Positions 34,258 through 45,180 of a stretch of DNA of 64,000 nt are shown one piece after another. Location: positions 14,266,719 through 14,330,718 of the forward strand of contig CM034611.1 in the NCBI GenBank assembly GCA_020091685.1, in the 5' to 3' direction. The first letter of the stretch is position 1; each line of letters opens with the position of its first letter. The notes under the pieces were generated by a model. That model did no database searches. It saw nothing but the letters and a program-made list of their open reading frames with translations, and was not told where the DNA came from. Both the position numbers and the translations under genes were made by a program. Source of the stretch: Lutjanus erythropterus (taxonomy: Eukaryota; Chordata; Actinopteri; Lutjaniformes; Lutjanidae).

Positions 34258-34302
<45 letters not shown>
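34220..34302 (+). repeat. C12 run and (CA)n microsatellite
   Basis: Twelve C at 34220-34231, then an uninterrupted CA tract of about 22 units from 34259. Expect length polymorphism. The complementary strand gives a spurious Cys-Val-rich frame. Confidence 0.97.
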
Positions 34303-34307
<5 letters not shown>

Positions 34308-34339
34308 ACTCAGCATAGCAGCTTTTGGAGGGTTTATTT

Positions 34340-35110
34340 ATTAGCTTTAAACATCTTATTCATTGCCCTACCACCCGAGCCCTTTCAGGTCATCAGCCTC
34401 CAACAAAGACCGCGAGCCTGGAAAATCTGTCAACTGTCAGAGTCATTGATTAGGAGCAGAACTCTGGGCAGATGATGAGGCTTCATTGAAGCAAACCGTT
34501 GAGGAGTAATAAAGGGCAGAGTTTGAAGAGTTTGTCCCCGACAATAACACTGCTGCTGCAATTTTCCTCTCGCCGCATTACGGAGCCATACATTCATTTG
34601 CTCATGCTTCACGATCTTATTATGGGGATCTAACTTTCCACTCCACCCCCTTTTTTTCACCGTGCCGTCCTAACACAAAGCAGACCTCAGCTATCATTGT
34701 GCTTGATCTGAATTTTATTTAGAGCTCCATATGCTTCTCCAGCCTCCTCTCAAAGCCTGGTGTTGATGCTTGGCCTCCCTTGGCCCGTTAACCATCAAAA
34801 GAAGGGGCCATTCTGTCACCACACTGCCTATTGTGGGCCGTTGAGGTTAAGAGACAAAAGTGTGAGATCATGAATGAGTGCTTGGCAGTCTATTGGAGGT
34901 TTCCATCCACACAATTGAACTGAGAATCTGCACCTGATGCAATTCAAGCATCTATTTTGAAAGAGAAAAGAGGGTTACTTTGTTTGCAGGAGTGGCCCCA
35001 TGAAATAAAAGGGGTATGTTGTCATTTTCAAGCGATTGGAAGACTGATTTTCAATATATCTGCCATGGGGATGAGGGATTTGCATATGGTTTCTCTCCTA
35101 CTGTCTTATA
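34340..35110. promoter_or_regulatory. Possible cluster of conserved non-coding elements
   Basis: Roughly 770 bp of unique sequence with no repeat I recognise. Notable parts are GTCAGAGTCATTGATTAGGA, GCCGCATTACGGAGCCATAC, TTCATTTGCTCATGCTTCAC, CCATCAAAAGAAGGGGCCAT, CTATTTTGAAAGAGAAAAGA and an octamer ATTTGCAT at 35078-35085. One of the longest repeat-free segments in the window. Conservation is untested. Confidence 0.4.
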
Positions 35111-36120
35111 GAAAATGCTAAATATCTCACCAGACCTCCTGGCTGCTTTAGCACCCAGTTAGCTACACATGAGAGGAGCTGGATGAAACCCCAGAGACAG
35201 TCCACACCTCACAGCGAGGAGCAGAATTACCCCTCCACTGTCTCTGGGGGGCTTCCTTTGGACATGCATTCAGCCTACACTTTCTCCCCTCGAAGTCGCC
35301 AAAGCTGTGTCTCTCAGTCTCCAGGTCCCCCCTTAGTGACAATTTGTCCACATCAGAGAGCCGTCATCCCTAACGAGATCTGACTCGTGACACACAGATG
35401 GGGAGGGGCCGGGCACGGGCAGTGCTAGCGCTGGGTGCCTGCCTGCCCTGAGGCTACAGAAAAACGCCATGCTCAGACTGCCGTGTGAGAGAACACAACT
35501 GCTTTCTGCTAAGCTCTGCTTTACCACCATAAGCTCTACCAGCCCACAGCCCGCATCGCTGGGCCATTACAAGGGGATGGGATGCAATAAGAACAATAAA
35601 AGGAATGTTGTTAATTATATTTGTGCACACACAAGCTCTGAAATGTAACATCCAGCTTAAAAGTGCAGGAATTTCAATGCCTTGGGATTTTCTTAATATC
35701 ATCAGCATACTGTTTGACAAGAGTGTTACACTTAAAACCAATAACACAAAAAGTTGTTTGCCATACACCCAGCAACTTCCTGACTATCTTACCATCTGCT
35801 ATTACTGATCTTACCAAGTTCTACAAATAATAATAAACTGCAGAGGATAATGCACGCCACTTCATTAAACCATTCACAGCAAGAAAAGACACTTTCTTAG
35901 CATGCACCACAATAGGTCTGTGACTAAACAGCAAATCATGTGAAATAAGCTTTGCATTGTGACACAAAGAACAGACCCTTTCAGCTCGTCTTCCATTCAG
36001 CTCTAAAACCACACAGAAGAAGAAGAGCTGGCCCAAGTTCTTTGGAGCCTTCAGGCCACGTCTGTCAGTAACTCTGTCATTGACAATGGCCACAAGTTTC
36101 ACAAGGCTGGTAAAAAGTCA
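35111..36120. other. Non-coding stretch
   Basis: Overlapping open frames occur on both strands between 35160 and 35770. None has a recognised product or consistent splice signals. No repeat assigned. Confidence 0.4.
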
Positions 36121-36132
36121 TAAATCATATTT

Positions 36133-36152
36133 AAAAAAAAAAAAAAAAAAAA
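36133..36152 (+). repeat. A20 homopolymer
   Basis: Twenty consecutive A directly upstream of a family F1 copy. No gene-like body precedes it, so it is not evidence for a processed pseudogene. Confidence 0.9.
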
Positions 36153-36185
36153 GGACAAAATAAAAAATGTTTAATGTTTTTTTTC

Positions 36186-36230
36186 CATTTACCCAGCCAG
36201 CAACTGGGTCAGTTGCTGGCTGGGTAAATG
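36186..36230 (+). repeat. Perfect 21-bp inverted repeat with 3-base loop
   Basis: Left arm 36186-36206, loop GGT, right arm 36210-36230. All 21 pairs are exact. The arms contain ACCCAGCCAGCAACTG and its complement. It sits where other F1 copies carry a much shorter TTGCC..GGCAA palindrome, so it may be an expanded version of that end. Confidence 0.95.
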
Positions 36231-36530
36231 TTCCAGTTTCTCAAAGTCCAAGGTTATTTCTTTATGTTGTAAATGTCATGTTTTGTCAGCCATTAACCAA
36301 AGATATTCAGTTTAATATGATAATAAACAGAGAAAAGTGAGAACTCTCCATATTTGAGAAGCTGACTTTTTTTTTGCAGTTTTTGCATGAAAAAATGACT
36401 AATGATTTATCAGTAATCAAAATAGTGTAATAGTTTGATTCTTTTCTACCAGATTTATTACATTTCCTTGCTTGATATGGCATTTTATTTGCCCTGGGCA
36501 AGAGGGTAATCCTCACTGCAGAGCACTGCG
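36186..36530 (+). mobile_element. Hairpin-ended repeat (family F1)
   Basis: Opens with the perfect hairpin and closes near TTGCCCTGGGCAA (36489-36501), followed by GGGTAATCCTCACTGCAG, similar to 41596-41637. Internal landmarks CTCAAAGTCCAAGGTTATTT, AAAGATATTCAGTTTAATAT and CATATTTGAGAAGCTGAC are shared with 590-985 and 53332-53660. Confidence 0.6.
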
Positions 36531-36814
36531 ATTAATCGTTCAGTCAACAAAACATAAAAAAAAAACTGGGAAAATACTCATCACAATCTCCCAGGGCTCA
36601 AAGTGATTCTTTTGTATAACAAACAGTCCAAAACCCGAAGACTCTTCATTTACTATCATAAATGACAAAGAAAATCAGCAAATCCTTTACTACATTTAAG
36701 AGGCTGGAACCAGCAAATGTTTGACATTTTTGTTTGCAGAATGACTGAAACAATTAATCAATTACCAAAATAGGTGGCAACTAATAGGTTAATCAACTAA
36801 TCATTGCAACTCTA
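36520..36814 (+). mobile_element. hAT-like MITE (family F2), directly abutting F1
   Basis: Runs from GAGCACTGCGATTAATCG to TCATTGCAACTCTA. Internal landmarks TCTTCATTTACTATCATAAA, GACAAAGAAAATCAGCAAAT and AGGCTGGAACCAGCAAATG match 50089-50378. The junction with F1 overlaps by a few bases, so one may have inserted at the edge of the other. Confidence 0.6.
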
Positions 36815-36929
36815 GACTGCATCTTCTACTTCTACTCAAACCCTTTATGATAATGGTATTACAATGCTGACATATGCTGGCTTAGTGTCAGGTGATATAA
36901 GACACACACACTGCACATCCTCTACCCCC

Positions 36930-37330
36930 CTCCACAGAGTTGACCCTGTATCCTAAAAATCACAGCCTCTCTGTTCCGGTCAAGTGCATCAGCCAGGCGA
37001 ATGTATGCAATTAGGTCACGATGGCCAGTGTGACCCACGCAGGGGACAACAGTCATTGTTGATATCTTATAATAACAGTAAAACCCTATCAGGGCACAAG
37101 GGGTAACACTGTCTGAGGGAATCACCTTAATAAATAAGACAAGCGATAAATAAAGTGGAGAGAGCAGGAGTACACTGTGCATGGTAAGAATTAAATTACC
37201 ATCCAATATGCTGTACTTGCTCAGTGCTGGCCTTTAATTTGGAAATATAAAAGGCATACTGTGGCCTGGGAATTATGTTTTAAATGGGTAATAACCTGGA
37301 GGCCTCCTTTAAACACGGCCCCCACAGCAA
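36930..37330. promoter_or_regulatory. Possible conserved non-coding element
   Basis: Unique block with TGTATGCAATTAGGTCACGA, GTCATTGTTGATATCTTATA, ATTAAATTACCATCCAATAT and GGCCTTTAATTTGGAAATAT. It has TAAT cores and a GGTCA half-site in complex sequence. Conservation is untested. Confidence 0.35.
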
Positions 37331-37384
37331 CCCTTTAAACATCACAACTTTCTTATCATAGAGACTCACTGCCATGAAACCTAA

Positions 37385-37745
37385 ATAAATCTACATTTTT
37401 CTACTCCTTTGTTTCCTCTCTCTGCTCTCGTTCTTTTTTTTTTTTTTCATGCTTCCACTCTCCTCAGCCCTGCTGGCTGCTCTCACCTTTCTCTCCTGGC
37501 CCTCTGGCCCTCATCCTTGGCTCCGGCTCCTGACAACCTCACCCACTGAGCTACAGATTGGCCGGCACACAATGCCCCAGATCCTCATTCACCAACACAA
37601 TGCACTCACCAGCCACACACACCTTCCCTTCTCTTTAACTCTCTCCCACCACATCCCTTCTGTCCATCTTTCCCTCTCATTCATTCTCTTCGTTCATTTA
37701 ATTTCCTCGAGCTCTCTCCAAGTCTATCTCTCGCTTCTCTGACTC
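37385..37745 (+). repeat. Pyrimidine-rich tract
   Basis: Strong C/T bias over some 360 bp, including a T13-14 run before CATGCTTCC and CTCCTCAG near 37466. That end resembles a splice acceptor, but no open frame downstream looks like a real exon. Best seen as simple, biased sequence. Confidence 0.55.
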
Positions 37746-37989
37746 GGCCTTTCTGGCAACTTGGTGGCTGACTGGTGGGCCGACAACAGAAACCATCTCC
37801 CGCCTTATTCCGGTGCAGGGCAGCATGAGCGGGACGAGCCAGAGCTCACAAAGCCACTGCCGAGCGAAACAAAGGTTGTGTGCTCCATCATTCAAACCGG
37901 GGCCACTCCGACAGCTGCCTCCGCCACGCTCACACTGACAAACGGCCAGAAAAACAGATGGTTTGTGCATTCATGACCAGTTTAGTGGA

Positions 37990-38180
37990 AGCCCAGGAGT
38001 CACCCCCATTCAAGGGGAGGGTTTTTGTCAGCTATTCCATAATAAAGCTTTTCAGTCTGGTAGAAAATTAGAAATGCATTTTAAAATTGTCACTTAATTA
38101 TTGAGGTCATCCCGGCCCCATGGAGGAGAGAGGAAAGAGCCGAGGCTCTGGCTTTGTGACACATGACTGATCTGAAAAGA
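37990..38180. promoter_or_regulatory. Possible conserved non-coding element, short
   Basis: Contains ATAATAAAGCTTTTCAGTC, AATGCATTTTAAAATTGTCA and CTTAATTATTGAGGTCATCC in unique sequence. Conservation is untested. Confidence 0.25.
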
Positions 38181-38904
38181 TGGGCTGCCTCATTTCACTT
38201 TTTAAATCCTGCCAACACATTAACATACATTTGTCAGTTTGCTTCTGAAAAGCAGATGCATTGAATTCTGGAAGCCAACTATCCTCCAAGGAGAGAAAGT
38301 TCATCATCTCAACATCTGATCGATATTGGCATTGCAACTGTATACCTCACAGACAATGAGTCACATAAAGATGTAGTGTATCAACATTCTTCACTAATGT
38401 AATTATTAAGAACTCAATTATGAGATGTATTAAAGGGCATGCATCCTGCGACTGAAATGCATTTGCACGATACACATGCTTTTACGTGCTGTTCTGTTGT
38501 TGGGACTCTCACGTCATGTCAATCAAAGTGCCACACACATACAGGCACATCTGCACCATAATTGATAGCAGATGAGTGTGTCCAACCCTCTGAATCTTTC
38601 ATCACCTCTGCTCTCTCAGACCCATATGGTTAAACCATAGCCCAGGGAAAGGGGGCACTTTTGCCCAGGGTGCCACCATCCTGCGCACATACATATCTGT
38701 TTAAGCTATTGCTGCTATTTGCTTGGTAGCTAAACTGCTGGTTACATGCTGAGTTATTAATGCAAGTAAGTCAACTTTAACACCAAACAAAGTGTGAGAA
38801 GTGGACCTGGAATTTCATCATTTTAGGGGCAAAGCTATCTGACCTTTGGTGATTTTTTTAAGGGCATAAAGGCCATCAAATAAAGCAATGTTTTTAGTGT
38901 TTAG

Positions 38905-39085
38905 ATACTATCTCATAATATTAAATAGTGAGAAACATTTTTACAAATAATGACTTACTGTCTCAAAATAATGACTCATTATCTCAGTAATTATTTTGAG
39001 GAATTTGTCTATTTTAAGACAGTCATTATTTTGAGATACTAAGTCATTATATTGAGAACATTCCTCATTATAATGACTTACAGGA
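38905..39085. repeat. Fold-back array of a TAATGACTTA / TCTCAAAA motif
   Basis: AATAATGACTTACTGTCTCA and AAAATAATGACTCATTATC on the left face the reverse complements AGTCATTATTTTGAGATAC and AAGTCATTATATTGAGAAC on the right. Short units recur in both orientations, giving a stem-like layout of about 180 bp. It resembles a fish repeat type I recall. Confidence 0.7.
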
Positions 39086-41029
39086 TCTTTTTTTTTGGCA
39101 GAAATGGGCTTCCACAGGAGACAGCAAATTCAGCTGTGCAATGAAATGTTTCACAGAGGAGACAAGCATTTAACATGGATGTGTCTGTCATTGCTAACAG
39201 AGACTCCGGTCTGCAGTGTAAACCACAGAAGTGTAGAGTAGCATCAGGCTTCATCATCAAATAAAGTATATATTACATCCACACTTCTGTCCATATTCAC
39301 ATGCTCCCTTTCTCCCGCCCAGTGGTTTTCCAGTGGTTCATACCAAGCTCAAAATCTAACCCTCACTGGTTATGTGCACAACATTTCACTTTAATCAGAA
39401 TCTTAACAAAAGACACCGGTGTCTGAAAATCATACTGACAGGAAAGAGACAGGAGAAAATTGTGAAATCAGCTGGAGCGGTGATGGTGGAGCATCAAGGC
39501 CACTGTTGCCACAGAGCGAGCAACAGTCACATTGATCATGTGGCCCCCTGTAACGGCTGTGGCCCTAAACAACTGCACAGAGTGTTTATGCCAGTGGCCA
39601 GCCCTGGCAATTAAGGTGAAATATCTAATACCAGCATTCAAAAATGGGTACTGCAGTCAAAATTCAAAGAGTGAGTCGTTTCACCAAGCCTCCTTCTCCC
39701 CAGACTCACAGCTCAGGCAGGCTGCCTGCAGGTTTCAGTGACACTGAACCAACAAGAGTGCAAGACGAGGGTTACATTATATTTGCACAATGAAAAACGA
39801 CGACAAGTCCTACACTCTAAGTTGATCAGCTTTTTACTGTCAACTATCAATAAGCCCGTTAACCAAAAAACAAAAGCCCACTGCTCCTAAAATAAACACA
39901 CTGGAGTTGGAGTTCAGTGGCTGCCTGCTTTAATACTTTCCAGACTAATAAAATATTACTCAAGTTAACAGTTATAAACAACTACTCCTTCTAAAAGATT
40001 ATTAATGATTTCTTATGACTCATAAACAGACACTTACTCATTCTGTGAACATTTAACATAATTTGGTATTAATTTTAGCTCCAAGCAAAGTGAATAAAGT
40101 TGAATTGGGAAAACAAAACCAGACGTCCTGCACCGGACTAGAAATTACAAAGAAGAACATGTTGGCTGCAGCGTTGTTTAGCCAGTATTTCAACTCACCA
40201 TGTTTCCTTAATCGCTGATGACATAACATGATCACTTTATGATTTAATACAGTAGGTATATTACAAATTTCTCCTTTAAATAAGGCATGTACAGGTATAA
40301 GAGACTAAGTCAACCACAATAATGGTGTATGTCATATCATTAAAAAGAGCTTAGCTTTGAAGCAGTGAGGCGTGAACCATACTGGGCTTCTGAGCATCAT
40401 CATCAAGCTCTTGGCAACACACCCCAAAAAGTCATTTCCAATTGTAAGAGAAAGCATTCACCGTGTTGCACTATATCATACACAATACTGTTCACACGGA
40501 TTAGCTACAGTGCCAGCCAAAGTGACACTGACTAAACTTAGTTTGTTTGTTCCCCCATATTAAATTAGTTGCACATCTCCCAGTGCCCAGAGACAGGGCC
40601 TAACAATGCAGGGAGAGCGGCTGAGCAGATATGAATTAAAGATAACGCCAAGCCACCGCACGTCTGTCTCTGCTTGGAAACCATCTGGACGTTCAATATT
40701 ACATCCTTGTCTACACTTTTCACACTGATCAGGATCAAAGTTTTCTGACGGGTCTTCATGATGCATCACACCCAGATGTGGTTTCTGGCTGAACGCATTT
40801 GTCGAGGTCTCACTCTCGTTTCGGAGCAGTCATGCGATGGCCTCAAAAAAGTTGTCTCTAAGAGAAGTCACAGCTGGAGCAGAGATAAAAGTCTCGTACT
40901 TCTCACCTTAAATCTGACAGAGACATCATGTCAAACTCTAATTTAATCTGAGGTAAAGTTTGCTTTGCTTTAGGGATTATAAACAGGGTTCAATGTTAAT
41001 GTGACGTTAATGGTTTAATGTCAGAAATG
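39086..41029. other. Non-coding stretch
   Basis: No supported gene, element or conserved-looking block. Open frames are short and overlap on opposite strands. Confidence 0.35.
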
Positions 41030-41640
41030 TACTTGTACAAAGTCAGTTTTTACTCGCCCCTGTATAAACTGTTTTTTCTTATTAGTAGTTATCAGATAAC
41101 AACAACGACCAAAGTTAACTGTCATGTTTAATCAGGGGCTGCGATGTCTATCAAACAGGAGGGACACATTTTTTCCCTCAGAGGACCAAAAGGGAATCAT
41201 ATTATGTAAATTAATTAATGATTAGGGATCCTACATATTTAAAGAGCATTTTACCACTCAAAAATAAAGCAGCATAAAAATAAATTCATTATAACTTTTA
41301 TTTAAAAAAAAAAAAATCAATTGAAAACATCTGGCAGACCAAACTGAAACTGGCAGGCCAACTTTGGCCCACAAGCCCAAATTTGGCCAACCGCAAAATG
41401 CCAGAAAACAGAAACAGCTTTTCAAAGTACAGGGTGAGTACTTTAAATGCAGTATTTAAAACAATAGTTTGTATGATTTTTGGGATGAAAAATTACTTTA
41501 AGAATTAATCACTAATCAAAATAATTTAATTCTTTCTTTACCACCTGCCCAGTTGGGCAAGTAAGTCACTAAATTAACTATATGGCATTTTACCTGCCTC
41601 GGGCACATGGACAACCCCAATTGTTGAGTCCTGCACTGTA
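41030..41640 (+). mobile_element. Hairpin-ended repeat (family F1) with an internal insertion
   Basis: 41030-41140 matches the reverse complement of 830-965 closely (TATAAACTGTTTTTTCTTAT, TAGTTATCAGATAACAAC, AAAGTTAACTGTCATG). 41440-41640 holds the right part, with TGCCCAGTTGGGCA at 41546-41559 and TGCCTCGGGCA at 41595-41605. About 300 bp between them (41140-41440) is not in other F1 copies and includes GGCCAACTTTGGCCCACAAG, suggesting another inserted repeat. Confidence 0.6.
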
Positions 41641-42660
41641 TTAAGTGTTTTTCATTAGTAGTTTATGTAATCTCTTGAATGAGTCTTTCTGCTTTAATGA
41701 TATCAGTCTACTTTTGTGAATTATAACAACTTGAAATGACACCTTAACTTTCTATTCTTATTGCTTATCTTATCATTCTTATACTCTTCTTGCTATTCTA
41801 TAGTTGAGTTTTCTCCTGGTGACTTGTAAAGAAGGCAGCCTAAGTGAAATGCAAGACAAAAACAAAATTAGATTTTGTGTTGTTAAGGAGCTGTATTTCA
41901 CTTTTGGTTAAAACAAATAACTGAGGTGGAAAATCAGACACTCTTGAGTTGACCTGCCTTAACTGGAAGTTGCATTAATGCAAACTGTTGATTTGCAATT
42001 AGATTATTAAGTACATATTTGTTTTCATCTAACTTGATTTGAAAAACGAATAATTAAAGCGTGTTATCAATTGAGGTATTTTTTTAAGTTGGTCCAATAA
42101 TTCTCTTTTTTCAGTGTGATATGTAAAACCTTGAAGTGACATTTCAAAAGAATAATGGTCATTAATCGTTTTCAATATATTCATGAATTTAAAAAAATGC
42201 TACTGTATTTAACTTAGTCATACTGAAATATTAACATCAACAATAAAACTACAAAGTAAGTATTTCTGATTTTGCCATGTAGGGTTTGTTTTTTGGTCAC
42301 AGACAGTTCATATGAAGACCACAAGCATATCTTAACTATTCTGTGATCTAACATGTTGTGATGCTATTAATAATCATGTAAGCTCAGCATCATTGCACTG
42401 GACTGGTAAAGTCAAATTAACATAATCACTGTCATCATTAGCATAATTTCTGTGTTAGTTTGTCTGTGTTACTTACTGTAATGTATAGCACAATAGAGAC
42501 ACCCAACAGCATGTTACACACTGAAGATAATAGCAGACCACACATCCTTATTGACCTGTGAGAGACCCACACGGCTCACAGAATATAAACAAGGATACAC
42601 ACGACACCTTCACACACAAACACACACACAGATATAGTAGTCTGAGGCTGACTGTATCCT
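41641..42660. other. A+T-rich non-coding stretch
   Basis: No gene, element or special motif recognised. Confidence 0.4.
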
Positions 42661-42688
42661 GACAGCTTCTGCTTTGTTTCCACTTAAG

Positions 42689-42820
42689 CACTGCCCTCCT
42701 CTGACTGTCCAAGGAAGTGCACACAATCAATATGGCAACACAACTCCTCCTCATCACTGCTCCAACTTATTACATCTCTCCAACGCAGAGAGGACTTCAA
42801 GATTGGTTTTATTACTTGTG
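42689..42820 (+). other. Candidate exon (132 bp), weak
   Basis: A TTTGTTTCCACTTAAG acceptor-like end precedes 42689, and GTG|GTGAGTGC follows 42820. The 44-codon interval is open in phase 0. No homology is recognised and the protein composition is not distinctive. Likely chance. Confidence 0.1.
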
Positions 42821-43514
42821 GTGAGTGCACAGTCGGTGGATGAGAGACCCCTCCCCATCCCGCTGCAGCCCCCCTATCCAGTGCCATTTGTTGTTGGACT
42901 GCACCCCTTTGGCAGCGGATAGGAATCACTTCCTCAGAACATGATGTGGGAGGTGTTCAAAGATAGACGCTGACAGAAATCTGCTGCCGTTGCCAAAAGC
43001 GCTGGCATTTCTACGACACAAGCAGTGACTCTGAGACGGATGTGATTTGATCAAATAAATGTGACAAAATGTGTGAATTTGGACAAAAAATAGCAATCGG
43101 ATTAAAGAAATACAAGCTAGAGGTGGGTATAAACAACTTGGAAAATAAGTCACAGTATGTTGCTATGTTACAAATTATCTTTCAACAGTAAAAATATATT
43201 CTAGTTGCCAGCGTGGCCTTTTGGTTAGATTTTAATGGTGTTGTTATAATTTTAAGCTCAACCAGCTGGTAACTAGATGATACTCAAAAAGTACTTTTCT
43301 AGCCAAAAAATGTCTTTTTCAAAGACTGTACAAAATGCTCCTGTGAGATTCAAAACCACAAACAGCGACAGCATCTAAGCAGAAAGTAATTAAACCCCCG
43401 GTAGACTCTAATCAGCATTCATGAATGGCATCAGCTCGGAGTATGATATACAGTACAGGCCCTGTCAAGGTGATTTCTCACTGCACACCAGCTCCTCTAA
43501 CAGCTCTCACCATG

Positions 43515-43540
43515 GCCATCACACACACACACACACACAC
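43515..43540 (+). repeat. Short (CA)n microsatellite
   Basis: About 11-12 CA units. Confidence 0.9.
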
Positions 43541-44018
43541 AGCTGCTGTGTGCTCGTCCCTCCCAAATTAATACCCACAAGTGAAACCGTGACCTGCAGA
43601 AGGCAGCCCCGACCTGCCGTCCCAGAGCTTCTCAGTGGATCCACCCCCCGAGCGTGTGGCTCTGTCTGTCTCCCCCCTCCTCTCTCCCCCCACAAGACTG
43701 AACAAGGACAAGAGCTTGCATGGGATGAATAAGATAATCACTGACACAATATGTTCAAGTGTCAGTCTGTGTGTGAAAACATCAGGGTTTTGTTAGCTTT
43801 GATAAAAAAAAAAAATACACTGTTACACTTAACTGATATACATTATAAGATAAAAGTAAAACATAATCACCAGCTGTGAATATAAATAAACTATCAAGTC
43901 AGTGGACAAAGCAACACCTTCAAAAATAATTACTTCACACTTAGATCATTTATCCTAAATTTTGTCTTGTTAAATCCTCCTTTGTTTTCCACTGCACACT
44001 TTTGCTGACAAAAAGCAG

Positions 44019-44330
44019 TAGGGATGTAACAATATCAAAAACTCAAGGGACAATAATACCACAATAAATAGTCCACAATACAATAGTTATCTCAATATTA
44101 AAAAAACAACTAAAAATGACAACTGAAAAAAGCTCCTTTATTAAACAATAAATCTGGGAAATTAAAAAAAACAAAAAGATGCAGCAGTCAGTCAGCAGTA
44201 ATTTTATATAATAAAATAAAACACAATGTTGTAATAATATCAGGGTAGATAGTGTCACAGACCACTGAGGTATTGAGACTTTTTTTTTTACTGCAATATT
44301 GCGATATTTGATAAATAGTTACACCCCCTA
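44019..44330 (+). mobile_element. hAT-type MITE (family G2) with perfect 8-bp target duplication
   Basis: Starts TAGGGATGTAAC and ends GTTACACCCCCTA, inverted matches with one extra base. The flanks AAAAGCAG at 44011-44018 and 44331-44338 are identical. The 312-bp interior is A+T-rich with an ATATTGCGATATTTG motif and has no open frame. The intact duplication marks it as a fairly young insertion. Confidence 0.92.
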
Positions 44331-44339
44331 AAAAGCAGA

Positions 44340-44640
44340 GTTGGGGATTAGTTATATGTAGCTAGCCTCAAGTAATTAAATTACTAAATACTTGTAATTG
44401 AAATTAGTTGCATGAGAAAAACATTTAATTCAATTAGTTACTAATTACAAACATCATCAAGGATGGAATGGTGGTGTGTTTCAGACAACTCGGAAATTTC
44501 CAGCCTCCTACCAGAAAAACGACACTCAAAGCCTCAAATGCAAATTCTTCTACCCACCCTTCATAAAAAAGGAGCTGTCTGACGTCATAACAATGGCAGC
44601 ACCCATGAAAACCTAAAACAATACAAACTAACTTTTGACC
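44340..44640 (+). repeat. Possible degraded transposon
   Basis: GTTGGGGATTAGTTATATGT, followed by repeated TAATTACAA/AGTTACTAATT steps and later CATAAAAAAGGAGCTGTCTG, is reminiscent of fish hAT-like sequence. The ends were not found. Confidence 0.35.
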
Positions 44641-45030
44641 ACTGATTTTGATTGATTGTTGATCAAACTAGCCTGAGTCTGCCATTCCTGCAACCAGCCA
44701 ACCACGTCAAGGCAGGTGCCTCTGTTGTCGGACAAGAACGCTCTCCAGTGCTGGAAATTAAATAAACATTTCAGAAAAAGGAACCAGTTGTGAGCTGATG
44801 GTGGCCGGTTAGGAAGTTTTGGCATATCTCCCAAACATAATTTCAAACCTGAGGAATCATCTACAGGTCAGTTAATGTAACTGCAATCAGTCACAGAAAA
44901 TGAAGTTTACAGGTTTACACCGCCTGGTTTAAATTTCTGTTTTTAGGACCTTTCAGCTTCTTTTCCCAGTTTAAAACATTTAAGTTACATTACTATGATG
45001 ATGATGTTGAAATACTTGCAATTATATTTT

Positions 45031-45180
45031 TAACATTAGAGGGGGTGTAAGAAAATATCAATACACTTGAGTATTGCAATTTTTTGTTTTGTGACACTGT
45101 ATCGATTCTCAAAAACACTGTATCGTGATATCATGACACATATAAAGATTTGTGGCAGTGGTTCATTTTGTGTTGGGTTT
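45031..45180 (+). repeat. Degraded repeat with CTGTATCG motif
   Basis: GGGGGTGTAAGAAAATATC, then GTGACACTGTATCGATTCTC and CACTGTATCGTGATATC. I recall this order from a common fish repeat. Only one end is clear. Confidence 0.5.

Noticed and set aside
34697-34709. TTGTGCTTGATCT, matching the start of miR-218
   Set aside because: The match stops after 13 bases and the downstream sequence does not contain a complementary arm, so no precursor hairpin.
36133-36152. A20 run as a poly(A) tail of a processed pseudogene
   Set aside because: There is no gene-derived body upstream. The same holds for the A runs near 20071, 24987 and 47944.
37430-37742. Poly-T plus CTCCTCAG as a splice acceptor for a terminal exon
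   Set aside because: The whole 360-bp region is pyrimidine-rich, so acceptor-like sequence is expected, and the frame that follows reads as low-complexity Leu/Ser/His.
42689-42820. 132-bp interval between acceptor- and donor-like sites
   Set aside because: Kept only as a very weak candidate: no recognised homology, and such pairs are common by chance.
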